In this document: one piece after another, positions 53,317-62,415 of the stretch | How the letters are laid out: each line of letters starts with the position of its first letter | Numbering within the stretch: the first letter of the stretch is position 1 | Source of the DNA: an uncultured bacterium | GTDB lineage: Bacteria; Krumholzibacteriota; Krumholzibacteriia; LZORAL124-64-63 | Assembly: GCA_937864225.1 (NCBI GenBank) | Contig: CALMJK010000008.1 | Span: 30,294 to 94,293 of the forward strand | Direction: 5' to 3' | Length of the DNA: 64,000 nt | Translations under genes and position numbers: made by a program | The notes under the pieces: generated by a model | Told to the model about the DNA's origin: nothing | What the model saw: only the letters and a program-made list of their open reading frames with translations | The model's database searches: none

Positions 53317-53871
53317 TCAGTTCCAGGCCTTCTCCTGGATCAGCGTCAGGAACTCGCCCCTTGTCTTGGCGTTGTTCCTGAACGCTCCCAGCATCTCGCT
53401 CGTCACCGCGAAGCTGTTCTGCTTCTGGATGCCCCGCATCATCATGCACAGATGCTGCGCGTGCAGCACGACGGCCACGCCGTCGGCGGCTAGATTGCGA
53501 TGAAGGCACTCGGCGATCTGTTGTGTCATCCGCTCCTGCATCTGGAGCCGCCGGGCGAACGCCTCGACCACGCGCGCGATCTTGGAAAGTCCCACGATCT
53601 TGCCGTTGGGGATGTAGGCCACATGGGCCTTGCCGAAAAAGGGCAGCAAATGGTGCTCGCACACGCTGAAGAAATCGATGTCGTTGACGAGCACCATCTC
53701 CTTGCCGTCGGACGCGAACAGCGCCTCGCGCACGAGCGCGTCCGCGTCGACGCGGTAGCCGGCGGTCAGTTCCTCCCAGGCGTGCGCGACACGCTCGGGA
53801 GTCTTGACCAGCCCTTCACGCCGCGGGTCCTCGCCGATCAGCCCCAACAGCTCGCGGATCAGGTCTTCCAT
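53317..53871 (-). CDS. folE: GTP cyclohydrolase I
   Basis: First enzyme of tetrahydrofolate (and queuosine/biopterin) synthesis. The zinc ligands lie in [11 protein letters not shown] and [34 protein letters not shown] is also diagnostic. At 184 aa it is the short bacterial form. The ATG at 53871 has GGAGG eight bases upstream and starts the family N-terminus; the frame is open for a long way further but only as antisense of the neighbouring gene. It is a single gene between trxB and nfnA. Confidence 0.97.
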   Translation of the reverse strand: MEDLIRELLGLIGEDPRREGLVKTPERVAHAWEELTAGYRVDADALVREALFASDGKEMVLVNDIDFFSVCEHHLLPFFGKAHVAYIPNGKIVGLSKIARVVEAFARRLQMQERMTQQIAECLHRNLAADGVAVVLHAQHLCMMMRGIQKQNSFAVTSEMLGAFRNNAKTRGEFLTLIQEKAWN

Positions 53872-54225
53872 GCGGGCGCCTCCGCGTTCCAGGACGGCGC
53901 GCGGAGCCGATCCGCGCGAGCTATTCACCATAGGGGCGGCGCTCTGGCCGGTCAAGGCGGGCGGGGCGCGCCCACGGCCGGCCTGCTCGCCGGCGGCCCC
54001 GGCCGGAGCCGGCCGAGCCGTCGAAAAGCGATTGTCAACGCCTCCGCGAGCGCGCATCGTGCCCCAATTGCCGCGCCGCCGGCGGGCCGGCGCGCTCGAT
54101 TTGCGGAATCCGCCGGGATTGCGCTTTATATGGCTCTTGCCGACATCGTATGGTGTCGTGAATTTTGGCGGGTCCGGCGGCATGGGTGGCGCCCGTGCCG
54201 GCCGCCGAGGTTGGGAGGCTGGTCC
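53872..54225. other. Divergent spacer between folE and nfnA
   Basis: No gene is seen. The half near folE is GC-rich with several overlapping inverted repeats of CCGGCC type. The half near nfnA has an A/T-rich patch (around 54125-54172, including TTTATA and GAATTTT) that probably contains the nfnAB promoter; I cannot choose a single -35/-10 pair. On the folE side TTGACA occurs on the minus strand near 54031 but without a good -10. Confidence 0.5.
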
Positions 54226-55098
54226 GTGGGCAACAGGATCGTGACCGCCAGAGAGTTGGCTCCCCAGACCATGCTCTTCGAAATCGAGGCCCCCCATGTC
54301 GCGCAACGGGGACAGGCGGGGCAATTCATCATCCTGCGGGTCGTGGACCACGGCGAGCGCATTCCCCTGACCATCGCCGGCCGCGATCCTGCCCGCGGCA
54401 CGATCACGATCGTGGCGCAGGAAGTCGGACACACGACCCACCTGCTCAACGCCTTGCGCTCCGGCGACGAGATCCTCGATCTGGCCGGACCGCTGGGCAA
54501 GGCCACGGACATCCCCACGGGCAAGACGGTCTGTTGCGTGGGCGGCGGCATCGGCAACGCGGTGGTCTGGCCGCAGGCGGCCGCGCTCAAGGCCGCGGGG
54601 AACAAGGTGCACGCCATCATCGGCGCCCGCACGAGGGAGTTGCTGATCCTCGAGCAGGAAATCGCCGCGCACTGCGACAGCATCGTCGTGACCACCGACG
54701 ACGGTTCGTACGGCCGCAAGGGGCTGGTGACCGACGCCCTGCGCGAACTCTTGTCCTCCGGCGAAAAAATCGACGAGGTCATCACGATCGGCCCCGTGAT
54801 CATGATGAAGTTCGTCTGCCTGGTCACGAAGGAATTCGGCGTCCCCACGCAGGCGTCCCTCAATCCGATCATGGTCGACGGCACCGGCATGTGCGGCGCC
54901 TGTCGCGTGACCGTGGGCGGCAAGACCCGCTTCGCCTGCGTCGAGGGACCGGAATTCGACGGCCACGAGGTGGATTTCGACGAACTGATGACCCGCCTCG
55001 CGTTCTATCGCGACGAAGAGACGCGCGCGCGCCAACGCGACCACGACTGCCGCCTGACGCGGCAGGCCGAACGGACCGCGACCCCTGGCAAACCGTAG
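54226..55098 (+). CDS. nfnA: Transhydrogenase NfnA / ferredoxin-NADP reductase subunit (dihydroorotate dehydrogenase electron-transfer type)
   Basis: FAD and NAD-binding subunit of the NfnAB complex, which couples NADH and reduced ferredoxin to NADP. Flavin domain ([19 protein letters not shown]), NAD domain ([23 protein letters not shown]) and a C-terminal [2Fe-2S] site [13 protein letters not shown]...[17 protein letters not shown]. The one Asp plus three Cys pattern is that known for NfnA. At 290 aa it is normal. The GTG at 54226 follows GGGAGG by seven bases. It might also be described as sulphide dehydrogenase alpha or GltA-like, but pairing with the next gene favours NfnA. Confidence 0.88.
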   Translation: MGNRIVTARELAPQTMLFEIEAPHVAQRGQAGQFIILRVVDHGERIPLTIAGRDPARGTITIVAQEVGHTTHLLNALRSGDEILDLAGPLGKATDIPTGKTVCCVGGGIGNAVVWPQAAALKAAGNKVHAIIGARTRELLILEQEIAAHCDSIVVTTDDGSYGRKGLVTDALRELLSSGEKIDEVITIGPVIMMKFVCLVTKEFGVPTQASLNPIMVDGTGMCGACRVTVGGKTRFACVEGPEFDGHEVDFDELMTRLAFYRDEETRARQRDHDCRLTRQAERTATPGKP

Positions 55099-55143
55099 AG
55101 TGCGCTGCCCGCAGCGAACCCCGAGCCAGCCGGGAGTGACGAC

Positions 55144-56643
55144 ATGACCGACGAAGCCGGCAGCAAGCCCAAGCGGATCCTCAACCGCTCCACGACCAAG
55201 ACGCCGATGCGCGAGCAGGCGCCGCGGGACCGCATCTACAACTTCGACGAGGTCCCGCTGGGCTACACGCCGGAGGAGGCCGTTCAGGAGGCCCAGCGCT
55301 GTCTGCTGTGCAAGGACAAGCCGTGCGTGGCCGGATGCCCGGTGGGCGTGGACATCCCGGCGTTCCAGCAGCTCGTGATGGGCGGCGATTTCGAGGGGGC
55401 GTTGCGCAAGATCAAGGAGATGAATTTCCTGCCGGCCATCTGCGGGCGCGTCTGCCCCCAGGAGGACCAGTGCGAAGCGGTCTGCCGCCTGAACAAGCGC
55501 GGCGATCCCGGCGCGGTCGGGCGCCTGGAGCGTTTCCTGGGCGACTACGCGCTCACGCACGACGTGAACGTGACACCGCACGTCGACGCGCCCACCGGCC
55601 GCAAGGTCGCCGTCATCGGCTCGGGACCGGCCGGCCTGACCTGTGCCAGCGACCTGGCGCAGCGAGGCCACGAGGTCACCGTTTTCGAGGCGCTGCACAG
55701 GCCGGGCGGCGTGCTCTTCTACGGCATCCCGGAATTCCGCCTGCCCAAGGCCACTCTGGTGCGGGAAATCGAAGGCCTCAAGCTGATGGGCGTGCGGTTC
55801 GTGATGAACTATCCCGTCGGGAAGGCGGAGTCGCTGGCGTCGGTGCGCCAGCGCTTCGACGCCGTGTTCATCGGCACCGGCGCGGGACTGCCGTGGTTCT
55901 TGAACATCCCGGGAGAGAATCTCAACGGCGTGTATTCAGCCAACGAATTCCTGACGCGCGTGAATCTCATGGGCGCCTACAAATTTCCCGACAACGACAC
56001 CCCGATCAAGCCGATCCGCCGCATCGCCGTCGTGGGCGCGGGCAACACCGCCATGGATTCCGCCCGCACCGCCCAGCGGCTGCGCCCGGAGAAGGTCTAC
56101 CTCGTCTACCGGCGATCGCGCCTGGAAATGCCCGCGCGCAAGGAGGAGATCCACCACGCGGAGGAAGAGGGGATCGACTTCCACCTCCTGCACTCTCCCA
56201 CGCGGATCCTCGGCGACGAGAAAGGCCGCGTGATCGCGATGGAGTGCCAGGAGATGGTGCTGGGCGAGCCCGACGCCTCCGGCCGCCGGCGCCCCGTGCC
56301 CAAGGAGGGGGCGCTCAAGACTTTCGAGGTGGACGCCGTCGTGATCGCGACCGGGCAGGGTCCGAATCCGCTGCTGCTGGCCGACTGCCCCGAGATCGAG
56401 CGCACCAACCGCGGCACCATCGTGGTCAACCCTCAGACAATGCAGAGCTCGTTGCCGGACGTCTTCGCCGGCGGCGACATCGTCACGGGAGGCGCGACCG
56501 TGATCCTCGCCATGGGCGCGGGCCGCACCGCCGCGACCGCGATCCACCGCTATCTGATGACGGGTTCGGCCGAGCCGCGGCCCGAGGTCGCGACCGATCC
56601 GGACGCCGAGGCCGAAGCCGCGGGCGAAGGCCGCGGCGCCTGA
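55144..56643 (+). CDS. nfnB: Transhydrogenase NfnB / glutamate-synthase small-subunit-like protein
   Basis: Binds FAD, NADP(H) and two [4Fe-4S] clusters. The cluster cysteines lie in [14 protein letters not shown] and [15 protein letters not shown] (about residues 53-120). FAD motif [33 protein letters not shown] motif [20 protein letters not shown], and a second FAD strand [22 protein letters not shown]. At 499 aa it is slightly longer than typical, with a 25-residue acidic Ala/Glu tail. It starts 45 bases after nfnA. With no glutamate synthase large subunit nearby, a role in NfnAB is more likely than in glutamate synthesis. Confidence 0.88.
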   Translation: MTDEAGSKPKRILNRSTTKTPMREQAPRDRIYNFDEVPLGYTPEEAVQEAQRCLLCKDKPCVAGCPVGVDIPAFQQLVMGGDFEGALRKIKEMNFLPAICGRVCPQEDQCEAVCRLNKRGDPGAVGRLERFLGDYALTHDVNVTPHVDAPTGRKVAVIGSGPAGLTCASDLAQRGHEVTVFEALHRPGGVLFYGIPEFRLPKATLVREIEGLKLMGVRFVMNYPVGKAESLASVRQRFDAVFIGTGAGLPWFLNIPGENLNGVYSANEFLTRVNLMGAYKFPDNDTPIKPIRRIAVVGAGNTAMDSARTAQRLRPEKVYLVYRRSRLEMPARKEEIHHAEEEGIDFHLLHSPTRILGDEKGRVIAMECQEMVLGEPDASGRRRPVPKEGALKTFEVDAVVIATGQGPNPLLLADCPEIERTNRGTIVVNPQTMQSSLPDVFAGGDIVTGGATVILAMGAGRTAATAIHRYLMTGSAEPRPEVATDPDAEAEAAGEGRGA

Positions 56644-56677
56644 GCCGCGGCGACCGACGCCAGCGGCCGCGGGCTCA
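56641..56677. terminator. Convergent inverted repeat spanning both stop codons of nfnB and purN
   Basis: TGAGCC-GCGG pairs with CCGCGGGCTCA (one bulged base), separated by 16 bases. The left arm begins with the nfnB TGA and the right arm ends with the TGA of purN read on the other strand. No U-tract on either side, so termination would need a factor. Confidence 0.5.
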
Positions 56678-57313
56678 GCGGCGGGCTTCCCGGGCCAGAA
56701 TTTCCCGCGCCAACCGCTCCACGACCTCCGGGTAGAGCTCGCACTCCTGGGCGAAGACCCGGACGGCGAGGCTGTGGCAATCGTCGCCGGGCAGGACCGG
56801 AACGCGGCGCTGACCGAGAATCTCGCCGTGATCGTAGACATTGTCCACGCGGTGGACCGTGCACCCGCTCTCGGTCTCGCCCGCGGCCAGGACGGCGGCG
56901 TGCACGCGGTCCCCGTACATGCCCTGTCCACCGTGCCTAGGCAGCAGCGCGGGGTGGATGTTGAGCACGGGGCCTTCGAAGTCCGGAGGCGGCGTGTAGT
57001 GGCAGAGGTAGCCGGCCAGCAGGATCATGCGCGGCGCCAGAGGCGCGAGCCAGGCGTTGATCGCGCGGGCATGGGCGTCGGCGTCGGCGTGGTCCCGCCG
57101 CCGGAAGACACCGACCGGCAGGCCCGCCTCGCGCGCGATTTGCACGCCGCGCGCGTCGGCGCGGCTCGACACGACGCCGACAAGCGAGATCGACAGCGTA
57201 CCGTCCGCCGCGCGGGCGAGGAAATTCGCCAGGGTGCGGCCGCCGCCCGACAGCAACAAGGCGACCGGGACGCGGCCCCGCGCCGTGGCCGACTTCCCGT
57301 CCCGCGCGCTCAC
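56675..57313 (-). CDS. purN: Phosphoribosylglycinamide formyltransferase
   Basis: Formylates GAR in purine synthesis with 10-formyl-tetrahydrofolate. VALLLSGGGRTLANFL is the substrate loop, LNIHPALLPRHGG the catalytic His/Asn region, and GCTVHRVDNVYDHGEIL holds the catalytic Asp. GGQGMYGDRVHAAVL, rather than the G-x-D-x-H of Proteobacteria, resembles the FCB-type PurN. At 212 aa it is complete. Its start overlaps the Nudix gene's stop (ATGA). Together with purM at 61382 it suggests shared expression of purine genes. Confidence 0.93.
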   Translation of the reverse strand: MSARDGKSATARGRVPVALLLSGGGRTLANFLARAADGTLSISLVGVVSSRADARGVQIAREAGLPVGVFRRRDHADADAHARAINAWLAPLAPRMILLAGYLCHYTPPPDFEGPVLNIHPALLPRHGGQGMYGDRVHAAVLAAGETESGCTVHRVDNVYDHGEILGQRRVPVLPGDDCHSLAVRVFAQECELYPEVVERLAREILAREARR

Positions 57314-57849
57314 GGGGATCCTTTCGCGCGGCCCCGCTCCGCGCGCAGAGCGGCGATCACCCGGCGGTGCGCGGCGAAAGCGATCTCGCCGGGCAGGTCG
57401 TCGAGCCCGTAAAAGCCGACCGCGGCGGCGTCGTCACCGGCCTGAAGGGAGCCCCCCGTCTCGCGCACGCGGTAGACGACCAGCAGGACGGGCCGGTCGG
57501 GCGGCAGCACGCCAGTGTGCGCGGCGAACAGGCCCGTGATTTCGACCTCCAGGCCCGTCTCCTCGCGCACCTCGCGCACCACGCACGCCTCGATCTCCTC
57601 GTCGTATTCCTGGAATCCGGCGGGCAGCGTCCAGAGGCCCTCCTTCGGAGGGTACTTGCGGCGCACCAGGCACAGTCGCCCCTCGCGCAGGATGATCGCG
57701 GCGGCCGCGGGCGCGGGGTTCAGGTACTGGACATAAGCGCACTCGCCGCACGCCGGTCTCATCAGGCCGTTGTCGGGTCTCGTGGTCATGGCCGCGCCGC
57801 AGCGCGGACAGAAACGATGGGCGTGGCGCAGGGGATCGAGATCGCTCAA
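57310..57849 (-). CDS. Nudix hydrolase with N-terminal zinc ribbon
   Basis: A 179-residue hydrolase of a nucleoside diphosphate derivative. The zinc ribbon CPRCGAAM...CGEC (about 13-36) precedes the Nudix box GFQEYDEEIEACVVREVREETG (about 76-97), with all catalytic glutamates present. Similar zinc-ribbon Nudix proteins are NudC-like NAD or ADP-ribose pyrophosphatases; the substrate here is unknown. The TTG at 57849 overlaps the lnt stop (TTGA) and purN overlaps its own stop, matching the coupling style of this genome; no ATG fits. Confidence 0.88.
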   Translation of the reverse strand: MSDLDPLRHAHRFCPRCGAAMTTRPDNGLMRPACGECAYVQYLNPAPAAAAIILREGRLCLVRRKYPPKEGLWTLPAGFQEYDEEIEACVVREVREETGLEVEITGLFAAHTGVLPPDRPVLLVVYRVRETGGSLQAGDDAAAVGFYGLDDLPGEIAFAAHRRVIAALRAERGRAKGSP

Positions 57850-59525
57850 GGTCCGCTCCCGGCGTGAGGCCTGGTGAGGGCGACGGCGAGCCCGGCCCAG
57901 AGCGCCAGTGTCGCCAGGACCGGCCACTCTCCCCAGCGCACGAAGAGCGTGCGACCGGGCGCGGGCAAGATATCCGCGATCACGTTCGTCCGCTCACGCA
58001 GTCCCGCGTGCGCGACGACACGGCCGCGAGCGTCGCAGACGAAGCTGATCCCGTTGTTGGCGCAGCGCACCAGCGGCACGCCGCATTCAGCCGCGCGCAG
58101 GCGCGCCAGCTGCGCGTGCTGCCGCGGCCCGGCGGTCACGCCGAACCAGCCGTCGTTGGTGATGTTGATCAGCAGAGCGGCGCCGCGCCGGACCGCGCCT
58201 CGCGACAGGCCCGGGAAGATCGACTCGTAGCAGATCAGCGGCGCGAACGCCCACCTTCCCCGCGCACTCTCCAGGCGGATCGGCAGCGGCGGCGCGCCAT
58301 CCGTCCACTCGGCCTGGCCGAAATCCGCTTTCCCCAACCAGGGGAAGAGCGCCTGGAAGGGCATCCGCTCGCCGAAGGGGAGCACGTGGGACTTGGCGTA
58401 GAAATCCTTGAGCCGGCCGTCGGCCCCGAACAGACCCGCGCCGTTGAAGCGCAGCACCGTCCCCGCCGCGGGCGCCATGGATGCGTGGGGATAGCCCAAA
58501 AAGATCGCGATCCCGTGGTCGAGCGCCACGTGCCGCACCCAGGAGAGCAGGGCGGGATCGTGGATCAGGTAGTCGGGCACGGCCGTCTCGGCCCACACGG
58601 CCAGGTCCGCGCCGCGGCGCGCGGCCGCCGCCGTCAGGCGCGCGTAGGGCAGCTTGGTGGAGTCGATCTTCGCGGGATCCCACTTGTCGGCCAGGGACAC
58701 GTCGGCCTGCACCGCCGCCACGCGCAGCACGCCGGGCGCTGGCTGAGCCGCGTCGCGGCCGGGCCCCGGCTCGTCGGCGAAAACGGCCCGAACCACGCTC
58801 GCCTGCGGCCCGGACCGGCCGACCGTCGCGCCCAGGGCGAGGCCGAGCCAGACGACGACCGCGCCGCCCCCGGCGGCCACCCGCCAAGCGCGCACCGGTT
58901 GTCCGGCGCGCCGGGCGCGCGCGGCTTCGACCAGCGCCACGACCGCCAGCGCGGTCAGCGCACTCGCCGCGGCCAGGCCTCGCTCGCCGGCCGCCGCGGC
59001 CAGCGGCAAAAGCGGCGTCCCGAGCCAAGCGGCGCCGCTCAAACACCACGGGAAGCCGAGTTCGCCGCCGCCCCTCGCGGCCTCCATGGCGCACCAGAGC
59101 GCGGGCATCAGGGCGAGCGCGGCGTCGCGCCCCAGACGGCGGCGCACCCGGCCCGACGCCCAGCCGAAGGCGAGGTAGAACAGCGCGCAGTAGAGGATGG
59201 CAGCGCCGGCCGTGGCCGGGATCAGGCCGCGCGCGGCGATGGGCGCCTCGGGTCCGAGCAGGAACAGCCAGTGCAGGAGCGTGACCTGGTGCGCGAGGCC
59301 GAACCACCAGCCCGCGAGGGCGGGACGCGGCGCGGCGGCGACCGCGGCGAAGAAAATGGCCAGCGCCGGGATGATGAGCCAGCCCGTGCCGTGGAACGGC
59401 GGTTGCGCCGTCGTCGCCATGAGACCGGCCAGCGCCGCCAGTCCGAGGTCGGGGCCGGGCCGGGCGAAAACCAAGGCGCGCCCGCCGGGACCGGGCAAGA
59501 CTCCGCTGCTCATGCGCGCCAACAT
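57846..59525 (-). CDS. lnt: Apolipoprotein N-acyltransferase
   Basis: Adds the third acyl chain to lipoproteins in the inner membrane. The N-terminal half has about six to eight helices; the C-terminal half is a nitrilase-like domain in the periplasm. The catalytic triad is visible: Glu in VWAETAVPDY (about 312), Lys in FYAKSHVLPFGERMPF (about 377) and Cys in PLICYESIFPG (about 430). At 559 aa it is slightly longer than E. coli Lnt. Two ATGs (59525 and 59513) are possible, neither with a clear ribosome site. It matches the lipoproteins seen in the window (LptC, PKD protein). Confidence 0.94.
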   Translation of the reverse strand: MLARMSSGVLPGPGGRALVFARPGPDLGLAALAGLMATTAQPPFHGTGWLIIPALAIFFAAVAAAPRPALAGWWFGLAHQVTLLHWLFLLGPEAPIAARGLIPATAGAAILYCALFYLAFGWASGRVRRRLGRDAALALMPALWCAMEAARGGGELGFPWCLSGAAWLGTPLLPLAAAAGERGLAAASALTALAVVALVEAARARRAGQPVRAWRVAAGGGAVVVWLGLALGATVGRSGPQASVVRAVFADEPGPGRDAAQPAPGVLRVAAVQADVSLADKWDPAKIDSTKLPYARLTAAAARRGADLAVWAETAVPDYLIHDPALLSWVRHVALDHGIAIFLGYPHASMAPAAGTVLRFNGAGLFGADGRLKDFYAKSHVLPFGERMPFQALFPWLGKADFGQAEWTDGAPPLPIRLESARGRWAFAPLICYESIFPGLSRGAVRRGAALLINITNDGWFGVTAGPRQHAQLARLRAAECGVPLVRCANNGISFVCDARGRVVAHAGLRERTNVIADILPAPGRTLFVRWGEWPVLATLALWAGLAVALTRPHAGSGP

Positions 59526-59605
59526 AGCGGGCGGACCGCGCGGTGTCGAGCGCCGCGCGGCGCGACGGCGCGCAACCGCGCCACGCGCAGCGCCGAAACG
59601 ATCGG

Positions 59606-61198
59606 CTATCGCGGCCCGTCCTCGGCGCGCGGCGTCTCGTCCGCGTCGTCCCTCGTTCCCGCCAGCAGATCGACCAGTCCGTGGCGCCGAATCTTTTTGT
59701 ACAGTCCTTGCCGCGACAGCCCCAGACGCCGGGCGGCGGCAGCCTTGCGCCCGCCGCAGACCTCGATCGCCTTGCCGATCAGGTAGCGCTCCAGCAGCGC
59801 GCCGGCCGCGTCGAGCGTGCGCAGCGTCGCCAGGTCCTCCGGGTCCACGGTGCGTCCGGCGGCCGCCTGCAGTTCCGGGGAAAGATGCGCCAGACGGATG
59901 AGCTCCTCGCCGCCGTGCAAGGCGAGCAGACGCAGCGCTTCGTTCTCCAATTCACGGGCGTTGCCCGGCCAACGCCAAGCCTGCAGGGCCGCCAGGACGT
60001 CCGGCTCGAGACGATGGCGCTCCGGGTCTCCCCCGTGCCGCCGCAGAAAGAAGGCGAGCAGGTGCGGCACGTCCTCCGGCCGCGAGCGCAAGGGGGGAAT
60101 CGCGATGCGCACCACCTTCAAGCGATAGTAGAGGTCGAGACGAAAACGTCCTGCATTTATTTCACTTATGAGATCTTTATTTGTGGCGGCGATCCAGCGC
60201 AAGTCCACCGGTCGGCTTTCCAGATCCCCGATCCGGCGCACGCGCTTCTCCTGCATCACGCGCAAGAGCTTGATCTGCAGCGCGACCGGCATGTCGCCGA
60301 TCTCGTCCAGAAAGAAGGTGCCGCCGTTGGCGGCCTCCAACAGACCGATCTTCTCGCTCGCGGCGCCGGTGAACGCGCCGGCGCGATGGCCGAAGAGTTC
60401 GCTTTCGAACAGCGTCTCGGGAAACGCGGCGCAGTTCACGCCGATGAACGGCCGCGCGTGGCGCGGGCTGCCCAGATGGATCGCGCGGGCCAGGATCTCC
60501 TTGCCGGTGCCGGACTCGCCCTGCAGGATCACGCTCACGCCCGCCGCCGCCACCGCCATGGCCTGGGCGCAACAGGCGCGGAAGGCCTCGCCCACGCCCA
60601 CGGCCCCCGGCACGCCGGGCACGCAGACCGGCCTCGGCAGCGCCAACCCGGCGCGCCCGCTCGGCGATCGGCTCGCGTGCGGCGCGCTTTGCGGCGGCGG
60701 CAAGGGAAACAGCAACAGCTGCCGTTCGTGAGAGACGCCGGGGGACAACCCCGGGCAGGGCGGCAAGCGGTCGAGCAGCGGCCCCACCCGCGCGGCGAGG
60801 TGCCGCCCCCACAGGCGGACGGTCTCGCCCCACGGCGGCGTCGCGTCATAGGCGAGCGCCATTGCGCCCAGCACGGTCTGATCCCGTCGCAGCGGTTCCA
60901 CCCACAGCGTGGGTCGGGCGAGTTGCCCCGCGACGTGCGTCTGTCGCGGCGCCGCCTTGCCGCGCGGCTGCCACGCTCCCTCGGCCGCGCAGCCGGTCTC
61001 GACGGCGCGCCACAAGCGGCCCAGCGGCGGCGCCCACGACCGCGCCGCCCAAGTCGGCGCGTAGAGCAGGCGCAGCGTTTCGCGCTCGCCCTCCCCCTCG
61101 CGACGCGCGACCCAGAGCGCGCAGCCGCCCTCCGGGTCCGGACGCGGGAAGGTGCGCAGCTCGTCTTCCCAGAATTCCCAGGCCATGGAAACGGCCAC
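59606..61198 (-). CDS. Sigma-54-dependent transcription activator with an unrecognised sensor domain
   Basis: A 530-residue enhancer-binding protein. The AAA+ domain has Walker A GESGTGKE (about 226-233), the sigma-54 contact GAFTGA (about 273-278), Walker [13 protein letters not shown] and the arginine finger region [10 protein letters not shown] Fis-type HTH ends the protein ([24 protein letters not shown]). The first 190 residues have no receiver aspartate and no clear motif; they may be a diverged GAF-like sensor. No histidine kinase is near. It works with RpoN, encoded at 42533-43996. A local run of A/T-rich codons lies in the AAA+ part at about 60150-60185. Confidence 0.9.
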   Translation of the reverse strand: MAVSMAWEFWEDELRTFPRPDPEGGCALWVARREGEGERETLRLLYAPTWAARSWAPPLGRLWRAVETGCAAEGAWQPRGKAAPRQTHVAGQLARPTLWVEPLRRDQTVLGAMALAYDATPPWGETVRLWGRHLAARVGPLLDRLPPCPGLSPGVSHERQLLLFPLPPPQSAPHASRSPSGRAGLALPRPVCVPGVPGAVGVGEAFRACCAQAMAVAAAGVSVILQGESGTGKEILARAIHLGSPRHARPFIGVNCAAFPETLFESELFGHRAGAFTGAASEKIGLLEAANGGTFFLDEIGDMPVALQIKLLRVMQEKRVRRIGDLESRPVDLRWIAATNKDLISEINAGRFRLDLYYRLKVVRIAIPPLRSRPEDVPHLLAFFLRRHGGDPERHRLEPDVLAALQAWRWPGNARELENEALRLLALHGGEELIRLAHLSPELQAAAGRTVDPEDLATLRTLDAAGALLERYLIGKAIEVCGGRKAAAARRLGLSRQGLYKKIRRHGLVDLLAGTRDDADETPRAEDGPR

Positions 61199-61273
61199 TG
61201 CAGGATCCGGGCCGCCGGCGACCGTTGTCCACCGCTTCTGGCGGCGATGCCCGCCGGCCCGTCGCGGGGCCTC

Positions 61274-61340
61274 GCCGCGCCGCGTTGGCGCGGCACGCGG
61301 TGGGATGGGGAGAGCGCGGCCGGTTGAGCGACCGGGCCGC
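61274..61340 (-). terminator. Stem-loops between purM and the sigma-54 activator gene
   Basis: Two inverted repeats: 61274-61294, perfect 8-bp arms GCCGCGCC/GGCGCGGC with loop GCGTT; and 61316-61340, arms GCGGCC-GGT/ACC-GGCCGC with one bulge. There is no U-tract. They could end purM transcription or shape the leader of the activator mRNA. Confidence 0.4.
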
Positions 61341-61381
61341 GGGTGTCACTCGGGCGACACAATGGGTCGGACGCGGCACAC

Positions 61382-62389
61382 CTACCAGATCAGCGCTACG
61401 CGCCGGTCGCCCGCCGTCACCTCGCCGATGGGAATCGCCGCGACGCCTGCGGCGGCCGGATCCGCGCCGGCTGGCAGGAACACCACCATGCCGATCCCCA
61501 TGTTGAAGACGCGGTACATCTCGGCCGGTTCGACCTTCCCCAGCGCCGCGATGAGGCGAAAGAGCGGCGGCACGTCCCAGGCGCGGGTCTCGAGGCGGGC
61601 GCACAGGCCTTCCGGCACGACGCGCGGGACATTGTCCGCGAAGCCGCCGCCGGTGATGTGCGCGAGCCCGTGGACCGCGCCTCGCCCCCAGGTCTGCCAG
61701 AGCGCGCGCACCTGCGGCAAGTAGCTGCGGTGCACCGCCAGCAAGGCCTCGCCCAGCGGCAGGCCGAGTTCGGCGGGCGCGTGCCCGAGATCCCAGCCGG
61801 TCTCGTCGAGCAGGACGCGCCGGGCCAGCGAGTAGCCGTTGGTGTGCAGGCCACTGCTGGGCAGCCCCCAGATCCGGTCGCCGCGCTGGATTGCCGAGCC
61901 GTCGATCAGTTCGGCCTCGGCAACGCGGCCCACGATGCAGCCCGCGAGGTCGAAATCGGCCTGGGCATAGACGCCGGGCATTTCGGCCGTCTCGCCGCCG
62001 AGCAGGGCGCAGCCGTTCTCGCGGCAGGCCAGCGCGACCCCCGCCAGCACCTCCTCGAGCACCCCCTCGCCCAACCGTCCGGCCGCGAAATAGTCCAGGA
62101 AAAAGAGCGGCTCCGCTCCCTGCACGAGGATGTCGTCGACGCAGTGGTTGACGATGTCCTGACCGACCGACTGGTAGCTGCCGGCGCGCGCCGCGAGCTT
62201 CACCTTGGTGCCGACGCCGTCGATGCTGGCCACCAGGAGCGGCTCGCCGGGGGCCGGGCGGAACAGCCCGCCGAAGCTGCCGATGTCGCTGCAGACCCGC
62301 TCATCCCAGGTCGATCGCACCGACGCCTTGGCGCGCGCGAGGGCGCGCGTCGCGGCATCGATGTTCACGCCGCTCTCGCTGTATTTCAT
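61382..62389 (-). CDS. purM: Phosphoribosylformylglycinamidine cyclo-ligase
   Basis: Closes the imidazole ring to make AIR in purine synthesis. The N-terminal half has SIDGVGTKVKLA (ATP/substrate strand), QDIVNHCVDDILVQGAEPLFFLDY and LLGGETAEMPGVY; the C-terminal half has GLPSSGLHTNGYSLAR and HITGGGFADNVPR. At 335 aa it is complete. The ATG at 62389 has GAGGAG before it, so the much longer open frame upstream is only the antisense of the HD-GYP gene region. It lies 26 bases after the HD-GYP gene and 183 bases before the activator. Confidence 0.96.
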   Translation of the reverse strand: MKYSESGVNIDAATRALARAKASVRSTWDERVCSDIGSFGGLFRPAPGEPLLVASIDGVGTKVKLAARAGSYQSVGQDIVNHCVDDILVQGAEPLFFLDYFAAGRLGEGVLEEVLAGVALACRENGCALLGGETAEMPGVYAQADFDLAGCIVGRVAEAELIDGSAIQRGDRIWGLPSSGLHTNGYSLARRVLLDETGWDLGHAPAELGLPLGEALLAVHRSYLPQVRALWQTWGRGAVHGLAHITGGGFADNVPRVVPEGLCARLETRAWDVPPLFRLIAALGKVEPAEMYRVFNMGIGMVVFLPAGADPAAAGVAAIPIGEVTAGDRRVALIW

Positions 62390-62415
62390 CGGACTCCTCG
62401 GGACCCGACTGGAGA

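Noticed and set aside
53872..55698. Large N-terminal extension of folE on the minus strand
   Set aside because: It is antisense to nfnA and its spacer; GTP cyclohydrolase I starts at 53871 with a good ribosome site.
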